Counted from the stretch's first letter, positions 1-12,527 are shown. The stretch is DNA of 64,000 bases from Gamsiella multidivaricata (GCF_025024155.1 NW_026251710.1:744001-808000), one strand, 5' to 3'. The notes: generated by a model from the letters alone, not told the origin. A program made the numbers and translations.

Positions 1-105
1 CTGGAGGGGTTTGAAGTCGGAGACGTGCTGGAGATTGATTTTGTCCGAGGTGGCGACCAATGGAATCGATCGCGAACCGATTTTGAGGACGTGCTTGGCA
101 GACAT
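1..105 (-). CDS. N-terminal 35 codons of an unidentified gene, cut by the window edge
   Basis: An ATG at 105-103 opens a frame that stays open to the window edge (35 codons, beginning MSAKHVLKIGSRSIPLVATS). The bases upstream are C/T-rich on the coding strand, as at other starts here, and DBP5 begins 412 bp away in the opposite direction, so the two would be divergently transcribed. I do not recognise the protein. The fragment is short and could end at an exon boundary just outside the window. Confidence 0.4.
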   Translation of the reverse strand, partial: MSAKHVLKIGSRSIPLVATSDKINLQHVSDFKPLQ

Positions 106-516
106 GACTGGAATGGAGGCGACAGGAATGATGAAAGTGAATGAGAATGGATGGGGACCAAGAATGAAGAAAGAGTGATGTAGCCGGTGAACACAAGCGC
201 AGTGCAGCCTAATACGATGTAGTCTACGGAAATGCAGTCGCGTTTAAACCCTGTGGAGCCCCAACTACAGAGTCCTCCTCGCACAGCACATGGAACGCGT
301 CGTGACTGAAATACAAAAAGCATATCAAATAGAGACATGTAAAGGCCCGCCGTCAATCAGCTTTCTTTCCTTTCCCATCCTCTTCTTGTCTACTTTCAAC
401 TTTTCTGCTATCTACTACTCATTTCTACTTCCTTCCCTTAAAGCCCCAACTACACCCAACCAGATCTTTCAGTCGCCATCAAGATCTTTGCGCCAATCTC
501 TATTTCTAGACCCTCT

Positions 517-2407
517 ATGGCAGACCAGCAACTGTGTAAGGAGAAAACAACTCAAGACCCTCCATCTTTGGAGACAGCAACACTAGTGAAAAAAGTGGAG
601 ATGCGTACTAATCCGATGCTTCTGCCTGCACTTGTTGTGCATCCCACACAGCGAAGGAAGACAAGAGTGCCTTGCATGCCATCCATAGTATCCACGTCCT
701 TTCACAGGAACCGAACTCTCCTCTCCACTCCGCCACCACCTTTGAGGACCTGCACCTGTAAGCACCTAGGGTAGAGCCATAATTTTTTGCAAAGACACTA
801 TTTCATAATCTTTATAGATGGAAAGATTGTAATATCGATGGCTATTCTTCCATCTATCTTGATCACAGGAGTAAGGATCTCCTCAAAGGCATTTACAACT
901 CTGGGTTCGCCAGACCTTCTAAGATCCAAGCCCATTCACTGCCTATGCTGTTGAAGAACCCACCCGAGCACTTGATCGCTCAAGCACAGTCAGGAACCGG
1001 CAAAACTGCTGCGTTTTCCTTGGCCATCTTGACTCGTCTCAATTACAGCGATCCCTCTACTCAGGTGAGTAGCCGCAGTCAGCCTGGCGCTCCGGAATGC
1101 ATTGTTAAACTGATTGCCGTCTCTTTTTTTTTTATAACGTTCTATTAGGCGATCATTTTGGCACCATCGAGAGAGCTGGCACGTCAGATTGTCGAGGTCA
1201 TGAAAAGGCTCGCAAAGTTCACCTCGGCCGTCATCACCCAGGTTGTCCCCGAAAGCGTATACCGCAAGGAGCCAATCGAGGGTCACGTCCTCGTTGGGAC
1301 TCCCGGCAGGATGACTGACATGATCACGCGAAGGATTCCCGGAACAGAGGGTGGTCGCCATGCTAGAACGTTTATCAACGTGTCCAAGGTGGGGATGCTG
1401 ATCCTCGACGAGGCTGATTGTATGCTGGATGCTCAGGGACTTGGAGATCAAAGCCTTCGGATCAAGAAGTGGGTTCTTTATAAAATTGGAAAACGTACTA
1501 CTGTGCTTATGTGCATCATGCCTGATTCTCTTTTTTTTTTCTTTTTTTTTTTTCTAGATTTCTGCCGAATGATATCCAGCTGGTGTTCTTTTCGGCAACA
1601 TGGGACGAGCATGTCATTAAATTTGCTGACCGATTTACGAGCGGATCTGCGAACCATATTCGCCTGCAGACCTATGAACTGACGTTGGAGTACGTGAAGC
1701 AGTTCTTTATCGACTGTGATGATGAGGAAGATCGATTCCGAGTCCTTATTGCGCTCTATGGGATCATGACCATTGCTCAGAGCATCATCTTTGTCGAGGT
1801 TTGGACTCTTTCTCTTGTGTTGCGCACGCGATTCTTTCGGAAAGGTTTCTTCTCGTTACTAACTTGGTCTCTTTTTCTTTCTCTCTTTCTTTTTTCATTG
1901 TTGTTGTTGCTGCCGCTATCGTTGTTGTAGAGGCGTGATGTCGCTGAGAGGATCGCACGTAGAATGATAGCAAGTGGTCACCAGGTATCCTTCCTGCATG
2001 GCGGCTTGATTCCGGAAGAGCGCGACATGGTCATGGACGCGTTCCGCATGGCACAAACCAAGGTCCTGGTCACCACCAACGTCCTTGCCCGTGGCATCGA
2101 TATCGAGAGAGTTAATATGGTCATCAACTATGACCTGCCCAAGACGAGGACTGGAAAATCTGATCCTGTTACCTACCTTCACCGCATCGGTCGCACGGGT
2201 AGGTTTGGCCGCCTTGGTATCTCGGTGAACTTTGTTCATAATCCATCGAGCTTTATCGCGTTGGAGGACATCCAGGAGTATTTCCATAGCAGGATCGCTA
2301 GGGTTCCAACGGAACTGGAGCAAGGCGATAGAATGCTGAATGATGATGCAGAGCATGCGCGCTTGGAGAGAATGGAACGCTTCTTCAAGCTGGCAATGAA
2401 GGAATAA
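517..2407 (+). CDS. DBP5: DEAD-box ATP-dependent RNA helicase Dbp5/DDX19 (6 exons)
   Basis: RNA-dependent ATPase that remodels mRNPs at the cytoplasmic face of the nuclear pore during mRNA export. My model is join(517..535, 652..757, 869..1064, 1149..1468, 1558..1798, 1931..2407), 1359 nt, 452 aa, against 482 aa in yeast. The phases agree at every junction. Visible motifs are: the EPNSPLHSATTFEDL lead-in typical of Dbp5, motif I AQSGTGKTAAF, LAPSRELARQ (Ia), GTPGR (Ib), LDEAD (II), FFSATW (III), RGIDIERV (V) and HRIGRTGRFG (VI). The first intron (536-651) is inferred only from its GTAAGG donor, CACACAG acceptor and matching phase, so the extreme N-terminus is the least certain part. Family identity is secure, and the Dbp5 subfamily is assigned from the N-terminal block and the QTYELTLEYVKQFF segment between the helicase lobes. 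Confidence 0.9.
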
Positions 2408-2623
2408 GAACATATCCGTGGAAGTCGAACGCGAATTCAAGTTGCACAGGAGTCGCTATTTGAAATATGAATCTGCCAGTCATGATGCCCACAGAGAGTA
2501 ACTGATGTTTATTACGAGATTGGTATTTTGCGCATTGCACGTATTAAAAAATTAGTGGATGAGGAGCCAGTATAATGCAAAAGTGAAGAAAATATAAAGT
2601 TGATATGATGAATGAAACATCGC

Positions 2624-4509
2624 TTATTCGTCCGTATCCTTGATCTCGCCGGCCTGGTGAGCAAGGCTGTAGAACAACGAATCGGGGCGTTGTAGCAGCG
2701 TCGCAGGCGACTCGAACTCTGCAACGTGACCCTTCTCCAGGACCAAAATCTTGTCCGAGTCCATGACGGTCTTAATACGATGTGCGATCGTGAGAATGGT
2801 CCTGTCCTTGAATTCCTTGCGGATCGTCTTCTGGATCAGCTCGTCCGTCTCAACATCAACTGCAGCAGTAGCCTCGTCAAGGATCAGGATCTTGGTCTTG
2901 CGAAGTAACGCACGGGCCAGGCAGATTAAAGATCGCTGACCGACCGAGAAGTTGTCGCCGTTCTGTGAGACCTTGAACGACAATCCTCCAGCGAGCGACT
3001 GGATGTGTTCCTTCAAGTGAGCGCGCTCCAGCGCCTCCCAAAGATCTGCATCCTGCAGCTCGTCAAAGGGGTCCAAGTTTTCACGCACAGTGCCGACAAA
3101 GAGAGTAGGGTCCTGAGGAATGATGGCCAAGTGCTGACGGAGGTAGGTCAAGCCAACTGTTGAAATATCCACGCCGTCGATCCAGATCGATCCGCCATCC
3201 TCTTCCACATCCACTTTCTCCAAATCCGTAATCTGGTCCTTCTTTGTCGGGTCCGCATCCATATCAGCGCCATTATAGCTAGCCTTAGCCCAATGGCTGT
3301 TGGCTGCCTCGACAATACGGAATAAGGCGAGTGTGAGCGAGGATTTACCGGCACCAGTTCTGCCGACGATGCCGACCTTCTCTGCGGGCTCGACCGTGAA
3401 CGAGATGTTCTTGATGACCAGGTCGAGCCCCTCGCGGTAACGGGTCGAGTAGTTCCTGAACTCGACACGACCAGCGTTAGGCCAGTTCTCGGGCAGATTA
3501 ACGTCTGTCACAGTAGGGGCCTCAGGGTTCTTGTTAGCGTACTCATCCACACGCTCAACCGCCACCAATTGGTTCTGTCATAATCAGCGAAGGAGAAAAT
3601 CAAGGTTAGTTTTTTGTATAAACATCATTGCAAGTGTATCCGGAAAACTGCATGAAAAAAAGACAGCTTACGTTAAGGTCGCAGTAGGATCGGACAAGCC
3701 AGGTGATATCTTGTGTCACGGAAAGCGCATACGAGAGAGCCAGACCGGCGTTGGCAGAAGACAATGTGTTTCTGCCCAAGACAACAAAAAGGGCTGCAGC
3801 GAGGACCACAACAGAGCCCAGACTTTCCAAACGGATCTGTAGCCATCTGTTAGCAATGATCCAAGAGAAGTACGCGTTGGTCGAGGAGTTCGTCTTGGTA
3901 GCATTGTCAGCGATGAAGCGCTCGCTGGCTGCCAACGCGCGAATTGTCGTCACTCCTGACAGGGTCTCGCTAAAGTGCTGATAGATCGGTGACTTGTTGA
4001 CGGAGTCAATTCTCTTCAGGCTGCGGCTGGATCGGATGTAGTATCCCTGGACCAAGAGATAGACCACCACAAGTGGGGGAACGATAGCCAAGAAGATGGG
4101 CGTCGTAGTCGCAATGACAACGATTGTTCCGAGGACAGACATGCCGCACATGAAAATGTTGATGAAATTCCAGGGTGTCAGTTCATCCACCGAGAAGATA
4201 TCGCTAGAAAATCTGTTTACGATTCTTCCGAGAGGCGTTGTGTCAAAGAAAGACATGGGCAAGCGGAGCATCTTTGTCAAGAGTCGTTCATGCAGGCGGA
4301 CGGATGCCCTGATGGCCGCCTTAACCATCGCGACATAGGTGACGGTGACGTTCATGGCCATGAACGCGATGACCAGTGCGGCATAAACACCGAGGAACTT
4401 CCCAATACTGTTATCGCCAGTTCCCGCAACTGATGTCCAGTGCTTCAACCACAAGTTGGTTCCAATCTATTGTGTTACATCAACCAAACATGGATTAGTT
4501 CTATTTCAT

Positions 4510-4549
<40 letters not shown>

Positions 4550-7500
4550 CGCATATTGCAATAGCCCAACCAGCAACAACTTTCTTACCTGAAGAGCCTG
4601 TCCACAAACGAAGAGAATGACGACGAACAAGGCCAACTTGTAAGAGGCTGCCTTGGCGTAGATCTTGTAGACGCCCCAAGCAACGCTTCCATGAACCATC
4701 TTCTCTTCAGCAATAAGCTCGGCCTTGTTGTCCTTCTTGACAGCTACAGTCTGGGTATCCTTATCGTCTCCGTTTTCAGTCGAGGCCTCAGTTGCGTCGT
4801 CGTCCTGTTCGCCATCCTCTCCGGTAGCCTTCTTCTCCTTGCGCTTCCTGCCCTCGTTGACAGAGTACTCTGTAATTAACTGGCTGAATGCACCCTTAGC
4901 CTGCATGAGAGTGTCATACTGTCCAACCTCGCTAATCTCACCATCCTTGAGAAGAACAATTTGGTCGGCCTGCTCCAAATGGTGGATAGCATGCGTAACC
5001 AAGATACGGGTCTTGTCCTTGAGAAGTCCATTGGGCCCGATCAAGTTCTGCCAAAGATGTTGGTCCACATGAGCATCGACAGCACTCAGAGGATCGTCCA
5101 AGAGATACACATCAGCATTCTCATAGGCAGCACGCGCCAAGGAGACGCGTTGCTTCTGACCGCCCGAAAGATTGATTCCACGCTCTCCGATTTCAGTCAT
5201 ATCGCCGGCAGGAAGCATCTCAATATCGGGCAAAAGACCGCATGCCATCACAATATGGTCGTAACGCTCCTGATTAAACTCGTTACCGAAGGTAATGTTC
5301 TCCCTTAAGGTCGCGTTGACGATCCAAGCAGTTTGCGCAACATAGGCCAGCCTTCCATAGACCCTGACTGTTCCCTGGCGCTTGTACATGTCTCCAATGA
5401 TGGCGTTTAACAGCGACGTCTTCCCCTGTCCAACTCTTCCGACAACAGCGGTCAAGTTTCCACGGGCAATCATCAGGTTGATGTTGGTCAGCGTTGGCGA
5501 GTAATCCTTTTCGACAGGGACAGCCTTCTCGGGGATGGGTTTTCCAGCCTTGCGTGCCTCTTTCTCAAGCTGCTTCTGCTTCTTGGTCTCTACCTTCTCC
5601 CGAGCCAACTTTTCCTTCTCGGTTTCGACTTCAGGTCCTTCTGGCTCCCATGCAAAGACTCCGTCCTTGATCTCGATCAGAGGGATAGTCTTATCCTTGG
5701 GCAAGGCCTTGATGGACTCGGTGGTCGAACCTGCGATCTCCTCGGCAAGCAAGAACTTTTGGATGCGTCCCGTGGCAACTGTGACACCGATGGTCAAGGC
5801 AATGATATGGGACAGCATACCGATCGGGCGGTTCAACATTCCGAAGAGCGAGATGGAGACAAAAATTCTCTGAGGGTTGATGTCACCCCTGCTAAAGTTG
5901 GGACCTCCGACCGAGGCATAGACTGAAAATGAGACCAATGAGATAAGGAGTGGCATGGACTGGAACATGATCGACATGAAAGAAAAGACGGTTCCAATCC
6001 TGCGGAGTTGGGAAAGTTCGCGGTTCCTGAACACGCGCACACGCTCCATGAATGACTCTTCCCATCCGTATAATTTGATAATCTTGATTCCAGAGAGAAC
6101 TATTCCAATGAGCAAAAAAAAAAATCGGCGTTAACAGCCCTAATCATAGTCAATGGTAAATCCGGTTATGCCCAGAGAATGCATTCGTTCACTTACTCTC
6201 GTTCATAAGACGAACACGGCCATCCATGCCCTCCAGCTTGCCTGCCTTCGCTTTAGTGAATAGACGGCCTGCAAATCCCTGAATAGGCATAAAGATAACA
6301 ATAGTGGCCAATCCAACAAAGACAGACCATCCGATCTGCTGATACACTATAAGGTCATGCATGGAAAGGGTGCAAACACGTTAGATCAAGATCATTTTTC
6401 ATCAGCAGGGTTCGTGTTATGAAAAACAGTTTGAAAACTTACAAAGCCAGAGAGCAATGGCAAGCTCGTACCTAAAAGACGCATTTCAGTCAATGCATTA
6501 AGGTGTTAGATATTAATTACCGTTTCTCATTACTAAACGTATAACAAAAATGGGACATGAGAGGACTTACGGAATACTGACGAACATGGGCAAGAAGTTG
6601 GTTGTCTCGGCCCATCGCTCAGCATCGACCGACATGTGGTTATTGATCTCTCCTGCTGTGCTCTTCTGCTTGGCAGCGCTTGTCAGCTTGAGCGACTTGC
6701 GGTAGATCATAGCGATCAAAGCTGTTCTGGCCTCAACTCCGATGTTCATGGACGCCTGGAAGTACTGAGCCATAAAGAACGAGTTGAGCAGCGATGCGAA
6801 GAACATGCCGAAGGCAAGAATGACACCCAGGCTGACAGGCTGTGGATTCTCGTTCCCTGGCGAGTATGATCCAATGAATCCTAAGAGTTGGTTCAGCAGC
6901 GTCGGAAGCACGTAGGTCAAAGTCGAGGCGGCGATACGGTAAACCATCACGGGTGCCCAGTCCCATCCATAGGCGGTCAAGATGGTCCAGAACAAGCTGG
7001 GCTTCTCGCCCTTGGCCTTAGCCTTGGCAATGTTCTTTTGCCACTTGTTGTTCAAAAGATCGTGACTGTATTCTATTCTCATCCTGCGAGGCATCATGCC
7101 GTCGATGTCTTTAGCTTGTAGAGGAGCCTTGTATCCAAGAGAGACGATAGGCTGAAGGAAATGGAAAGTGAGGCGGGAGAAGAGGTTGGCTTTCTCAAAG
7201 CGACTTGCACCACTCTTGATCTGGACCTGCGTGCGACCACGGGGCCAGGCCTCGAAGATGAATCCGACGATGTTGAGTCCGAAAAAGACGACGAAGGCCG
7301 TGAACTGATCCTGACCGGTTTGGTTCACCATTGACATGGTGCGGATGTTGATAGCGGAGGCGACCATGTTGAAGAGATAGAGGAAGAAGATCAAATCGCT
7401 GGATCGGATCTCCTGCTGATGCTGAAAGTAGTTCAGGACAATCGCTACACACTATGTTTGACGAGTCATTTGTGTTAAAAATCGGTTAGGTTATCATGCT

Positions 7501-8030
7501 CTTTCTGATATTCATGAGTTTGATCGCAGCGGCTAGCTTGTTATTCGGCGACCTACCCAAGCAAGAAGCATGCAGATGGTGCTGAACATGGTGGCGGGTG
7601 CATAATCGTCCTGCTTCAGGAGAGCTGCTCTGGCGATCAAGGCAGCTACACTGGCCAGCATGAAGAACTGCGTTGGCCAATAGATCAAGTTAGTGCGGCC
7701 CAGGTTATGTGGTTTGCCGTATCGCCACATGTAAAAGATGCGATAGGTCAAGGCGATCAAGGCGACAAGCGAGGGGAGGGCCAGGAGGATGGTGTTTTCG
7801 ACACATGGTGTCAAATCCGGCCGCAGATGACTCGTTGGACCCTATGTGCATGAAGAGGAAAAATGAGCGAAGTGAGCGAGGTTGTATGGCTGTGAAACGT
7901 GTGTGGAGAATGGGGATGGGAAAGGGGAAGGGAGCACGTTGTTGATGTTGTATAGCAGAGTCTTGTGAATTGGTGGCGTAGGATAACTTACCCATCCCTC
8001 CTGGTCGTGGCAGAAGGCTTCAACGCCCAT
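2624..8030 (-). CDS. ABCC-type (MRP/Ycf1-like) full-length ABC transporter, 8 exons
   Basis: ATP-driven membrane exporter of the multidrug-resistance/conjugate family, probably vacuolar or plasma membrane. Exons on the minus strand are 7992..8030, 7557..7841, 6571..7451, 6443..6471, 6197..6346, 4589..6099, 3672..4466 and 2624..3574. They sum to 4641 nt (1546 aa) with every phase compatible, including a 29-nt exon. The N-terminus [20 protein letters not shown] and the helices after it are the TMD0 of ABCC proteins. NBD1 has Walker [10 protein letters not shown] (near residue 685), signature LSGGQKQRV and Walker B VYLLDDP, with Asp in place of the catalytic Glu. NBD2 has GRTGAGKSS (near 1300), [14 protein letters not shown] and [12 protein letters not shown]. 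This asymmetry is normal for ABCC. A Lys/Glu-rich insert sits in the N-terminal part of NBD1, and an acidic insert follows Walker A in NBD2. The intron at 4467-4588 holds a run of 38 A. The substrate cannot be read from the sequence. Confidence 0.93.
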
Positions 8031-8072
8031 TGATGAAAAGCGAGAGAAGGATGGAGGGGTACAGAAAAGGCT

Positions 8073-8137
8073 GGCGGTAGTAGTGGTAGTGGTAGTGGCG
8101 GTGGCAGTGGTAGTGGTAGTAGTTGTTGGTGCTGTTG
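8073..8137. repeat. GGTAGT-type imperfect microsatellite in the 5' leader of the ABC gene
   Basis: Degenerate GGT/AGT/GGC triplets repeat for about 65 bp between the ABC transporter start codon and its TATA-like sequence. In the transcript they would read as an ACC/ACT-rich 5' UTR. Confidence 0.7.
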
Positions 8138-8170
8138 CCTGTCTGCTTCAATAGCTCGATGGCTCAAAGG

Positions 8171-8188
8171 ATATATATATGTATAAAA
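8171..8188 (-). promoter_or_regulatory. TATA-like element upstream of the ABC transporter
   Basis: An alternating AT/TATA stretch lies about 145 bp upstream of the ABC transporter ATG, at a spacing similar to other TATA-like boxes in this window. Position and composition are the only evidence. Confidence 0.4.
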
Positions 8189-9370
8189 AGACTGCAGCGA
8201 TCGGAGCAGAGGGAAAGAACAAGAAGGAATGCGCGGCCCTGTGTTACGTTTTATACCCGGGAGGGGTCGATCGGACAAAATGGACCAAGGCCAGGGCTAA
8301 CGCGAACCCAGAATCTTGTTCGTTGAGCGCAGAGCACCGAGACAGGCGATTAGAAATCAAACCATTGGTAGACCTTCTTTTCAATGTGCGTCTGTTTAAA
8401 CTCCCCCGTTGTTTATTTTGAGCACACTCAGTTCCTCAGTTCTTGTTACACTCGCTACCACGCTTGGTTTTTTTCTTTATTTGGGATGGAATTACAGTGG
8501 CATCATCTGCCCTCATCATCACCACCAGCAACCAGGTTTGAGTGTGCCATTGAGCGTCTAAGGAAACAGTTTTCTTTTTCTTTTTCTTTTTCTTTCTTTT
8601 TTTTTCTCATGCCCCGCGCCATGGCGAAGGAGGCACAACAGATAGGGCTGTAACCCACGGCGTTCTTTCTAAAGGATTCACTCTGATGACAAATTAGAAA
8701 ATAGGTTTTGGTTTGATCGCGGGCCTCGTATTCTTTGCATCCTCTCCACATTCGACTAGCGCAATCAACCTCCGGACGCCGATGCCGATACATAGATTGG
8801 CAGAGCAAAAAAAAAAGACAGGGGTGTGGAAAGTGAAAGCATATGAAAGGAAATGATAATAGATCCTGTACTACGGAGCCATGGCCACGCCGATGAGCTG
8901 ATTTCACGATCATTGAGGTCAATGTCCTTTTTGGAGGCGTTCTTCATCAAACTCTGTAGCTCTACATCTCCGAACCTCCCTTTTACCACTCCCTGGACAA
9001 GATTGCCTCAAATCTGTATGCCCTCGTCCCACCTTACCCTGATCCCTTTTTTTTTTTGAATTGGATTTAGATTGAATTGCTCAACTGCGCTCTTTTCCGC
9101 TGCGCAATGTTAAATCAAAAGTTTTTTTCGCTGGCCGCGTAAGACGAACGTAGACAGAACGAAGGGGGCGGGTGGAACTTGCTCACCGCCGCTTTCTTTT
9201 ATTCTATCGTTGCTCCACAACCGTGCGTGCCACGTCAGTTGTTTACGCAGTCATATTGCGTGTTCTTAGGCACAGCGGTCGCCTGAATCCAGCGCTTGAA
9301 CAAAAAAAAAAAATCACACTGCATTCGGAGTGCTTCAGCAAAACATACAGTAAAAGATGGGAGATTTGCA
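8189..9370. other. Intergenic, no gene recognised
   Basis: The short open frames here lack family resemblance and start or end in homopolymer runs (T-rich tract at 8571-8605, A run at 9301-9312). I see no RNA gene or element. Confidence 0.5.
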
Positions 9371-10538
9371 TTACATATTAAACATGCCGTTGTAAGATTC
9401 CCTTTTGAATTCGTCTTCACTAGTGAACTCAAGAGGTCTTATCCACGTAGCCACTGGGGACCCTCTATGGCACCACACGTGGCGCACTGTTACAAGGTTC
9501 GGGAACCAGTCATAGGGAGGGACATAATCGGCATATGTGTTCGTGAATCCCAGTTCCTCCAATCCATCCGATCCTATTCTCCTAAGCGTCTCAAGTACTG
9601 CGCTGTCTTGCTTGTAGCTCAAACCTTTTTGAGAAACTTAAGTGGCTGGGTGATGTAGTCAAAGTGATCGACTTCATATCCGTAAGGCAATCCATACCGC
9701 AGTGCGGGGCAGTGTTATCCTATGATCCTCATCAGCAATTCGCTTGCCTATTCTGGGAACGCCGGTAGCGATAGATCCTCCAGGAGTCGATAGTAGTGCT
9801 TCAGGAATGATTAAGGCACGGTGGATCAGATTCTTGAAATTATAGTCGCCGTCGCAGGTAAAATGAAACTTGTGGAGGCGCGCCAAGGGTTTCCATGGAA
9901 GAAGGATGAGGGTTGAGAGGTCAATCCGAGGAGGCATACGAGGGTCTGGGTCTGCGCTGGATCAAACAGTTTATCATCCGAGGAATCTCCGTCTTGGAAA
10001 TTAACCATTTGGGGTCCCACGCATAGCCTCAGCTCGGTCAAATGCAAAAGCTTCTGCAACGCCGGGATGAATGTCGAAATGAAGGGACTGAGATGACGGT
10101 TTTTGAGATTATCAACTTCAAGGGACCTCAGCTGCTTCGGATTCCCAATTGCTGCAAGGTGCTCCGACACGCCACGAAAATCTTGGTGGAGCTGGTCGCA
10201 ACCCAGGACTTCTACATATTCGTTGGCTGCTACCCATGAAAGCCGCTTGAGATTGATGCAGAGGGATTTTCCAGCAACCAGGTGTCGTCTCGGTGGAACG
10301 TCAACGATTCGAGACGATGGGAATGCTTGATGATCAGGGCGCGCGTGGGTGGCGATGGGCCAGGGGTGATTGGATATCCATAGGAGTCCACCAGACAAAG
10401 CGATCGCCACTCATTGGGCACAAAGAGGTCGTTCCAGTCCTTGCAGACTTTTTTGCAGTTGACGATATCATGCAAGCCAAGATAGTCGCAGATCGAGTCG
10501 ACGATGAGAGGAATGCTGAAGGGTGAAGTGGAAGACAT
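9371..10538 (-). pseudogene. Decayed F-box protein gene
   Basis: The 5' end encodes an F-box (start 10538: SIPLIVDSICDYLGLHD, then VNCKKVCKDWNDLF), the standard SCF ubiquitin-ligase adaptor motif, abundant in Mortierella-type fungi. The matching downstream protein continues only by changing frame. F-box frame 1 runs to about 10260, a second frame covers about 10270-9940 (for example LTELRLCVGPQMVNF), a third covers 9937-9677 (DLSTLILLPWKPLARLHKFH), and then short coding-like pieces alternate with stops to 9371 (QPLKFLKK, then ETLRRIGSDGLEELGF). No splice signals fit these changes. Clustered indels with preserved leucine-rich coding character suggest a recent pseudogene, although assembly indels could look the same. 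Confidence 0.72.
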
Positions 10539-11187
10539 TGAGGATGAAATGATAAAGAAAATTGCTCCTTATAGGAATGTGTCCTGAGTAAGAGCGGACG
10601 AGGGCAGCTTGAGTCATAGAATACCACACATGAGAATGAGTTAGTAACTTGGTCTGGTCAAAGTATATTCCCCTGTGCTGGTGGACTAGATTAACCTATC
10701 AAATTAGACGAGTCCGACTATATGTAATAAACAGATCATCCATGGCGTTTTATTCCAGAAAGCACTCAAGAAGCCATCCTTGTCGCCTTCAATCTACCTT
10801 CTCCTATCAAACGTGGGCCCTGGATGCACTTTTCGTAGTATATCTAGTTCTCCCTACTTCTCTTTCCTCTATTTTTTATTTATTTAATGTACTTCTGCGA
10901 AGCACACGGTGCGACATTCATTAGCAACAACTCATCTAAAGCATCGTTGACGATACAAACCTTTTAAAAGTTCGCCCATAGTCCTGCCATTGCCATGATC
11001 TATAATAATACCTGCACAATCTTCATACCATGACAACCATTCATTAAAATTACTCCAACGCACCAATTTTTACATTGTAAGGGAGGAGGCGGTTGACAAC
11101 CATGGAGGGGATGGGAAAGATATCCTTCTTATAACAAGGTGTTTTCAGCTTTTAACACACTGATGAGGTGTGGCAATTGTTGCGCAG
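10539..11187. other. Intergenic, no gene recognised
   Basis: AT-rich sequence between the F-box remnant and the retroposon cluster. A 17-base phrase CACCAATTTTTACATTG occurs at about 11061 and recurs at about 11400, which suggests duplication or insertion around this segment. Confidence 0.5.
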
Positions 11188-11277
11188 GCCCTAGGGGCAG
11201 GCCCGCCATGCGTCGCGTGCTCATGGGGATTTATGTTAATAATAATAAAAAAAAAAAAAAGCCCTAGGGGCAGGCCC
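11188..11277 (+). mobile_element. Short poly(A)-tailed retroposon fragment (copy A) with 17-bp target-site duplication
   Basis: A segment of about 56 bp (11205-11260) ending in (AAT)n then A14 is bracketed by perfect 17-bp direct repeats GCCCTAGGGGCAGGCCC at 11188-11204 and 11261-11277. An oligo-A end plus a target-site duplication is the signature of target-primed reverse transcription of a severely 5'-truncated RNA. The same 3'-end sequence recurs inverted at 11481-11564 and, diverged, at 43308-43366. Confidence 0.75.
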
Positions 11278-11460
11278 GGGGAATGTGACCTGTCTTTTGG
11301 CGACTGTGGATCGGTTCCGCTTTGGTGGTGAGGACTGCGATAGCAGAGTCAATTGACTCGAGAGACAAGTTGTTATAAAAAAAAAATAAAAAAAAAAAGC
11401 ACCAATTTTTACATTGCTTTTTAATACTTTATTTATTTTTCTATCCTACACAAATACACG

Positions 11461-11584
11461 AAAGCTGAAGACAGAGATTTTTTTTATTATTATTATTAAC
11501 ATAAATCCCCATGAGCACGAGACGCATGGTTCGCAAAGGCCTTGAAGCCATAGATGCCTTCCATAAAGCTGAAGATAGAGATTT
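11461..11584 (-). mobile_element. Poly(A)-tailed retroposon fragment (copy B), minus strand, with 20-bp target-site duplication
   Basis: The body (11481-11564, minus strand) ends in (AAT)n-A and shares about 48 bp with copy A in opposite orientation, with about one mismatch and one extra AAT. It is flanked by AAAGCTGAAGACAGAGATTT (11461-11480) and AAAGCTGAAGATAGAGATTT (11565-11584), identical at 19 of 20 bases. Copy B keeps more of the 5' side (CTTTGCGAACCATGCGTC) than copy A. It is probably the 3' tail of a LINE or SINE, and no full-length member lies in this window. Confidence 0.72.
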
Positions 11585-12002
11585 GCATCAGCTATACTGC
11601 CTCGGGCAACGGCTGCTCCACATAGCCCGCACAATGAACAGTCAAAAATAATAAGTAAGACGCGCTCGAAACCAACCGTGAAAAAAGAAAAATAAATAAA
11701 TAAATAAAGCTGACATAGAAACTCTCGTTCTTACCGCTTTTATGGATGCTTAGATACATCTACAGCAAGCCCAAATGGTTTCCTTTTTTTTTTTTTTTTA
11801 TTCAACATGGCCTCCGAGAGAGAACAATCAGTGCTGATTTCCTAGTGAATAGTCTCTGAGACTTGTGTCTATCTGGCCCTAAATCTTCTAGTGTGGCAGT
11901 CGCACCATCTCCAACAACTTCACTGTAACCTCCCTAAGCGTCCCGAGGTCTTTCTCCTGCGATCCGCTCGGCTAGCTGGCAGGCTCCTCACCTGCAAATC
12001 TG

Positions 12003-12052
12003 CCAAGACCATCTCTCCAATTGTAACCTGTACATCTGGGAGATGGTCTTGG
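12003..12052. repeat. Hairpin inside the SINE-like body (also 12850-12899)
   Basis: Perfect 13-bp inverted arms CCAAGACCATCTC and GAGATGGTCTTGG are separated by 24 bases, and are kept identical in both copies. It could be a structural element in the RNA. No protein-coding explanation is apparent. Confidence 0.7.
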
Positions 12053-12527
12053 TTTCTTGAGAGCACGGAATCCGTTCTACTGGCTTGCGAGCCGAATCCT
12101 CTACTATTGTAACATTTCCTCCTCCTCCTCGTCCCGTCTTTCCTCCACCTGAGGTCACTGGATGTGAGCTCAGATTAGCCTATTATAAAGTGGGCCTACT
12201 CACTTTTGAACTTATACCTGTAACCCCGGCAGGGGTAGCTAAGACGCATGCTGCCAGTGCAGTGGAATAACTTGTACACCCTGGTGTATAGCTGGGAAGT
12301 TCTGAACCAGCGCCTCTCGAAGTCCGGAGGCTAGCGCAAGGGCGAAATTTATTCTGAGCATTTTGTCAAGCGTTAAGGAAGGGGAAAGGAAACCCACAAC
12401 GATTACATGGGGTAGTGCCACTCAATGTGGGGGTCGCCGGGGAAAGGAAACCCACATAACTGAAGTGGGGTAGTACGCCCGACTCATGCTCCAAATAAAT
12501 TTCTATGCGTAGCACATATTACTGTGC

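Noticed and set aside
11208..11527. A MITE-like element with long terminal inverted repeats
   Set aside because: Each arm has its own target-site duplication and poly(A) end, so two separate retroposed fragments in opposite orientation explain the symmetry better.
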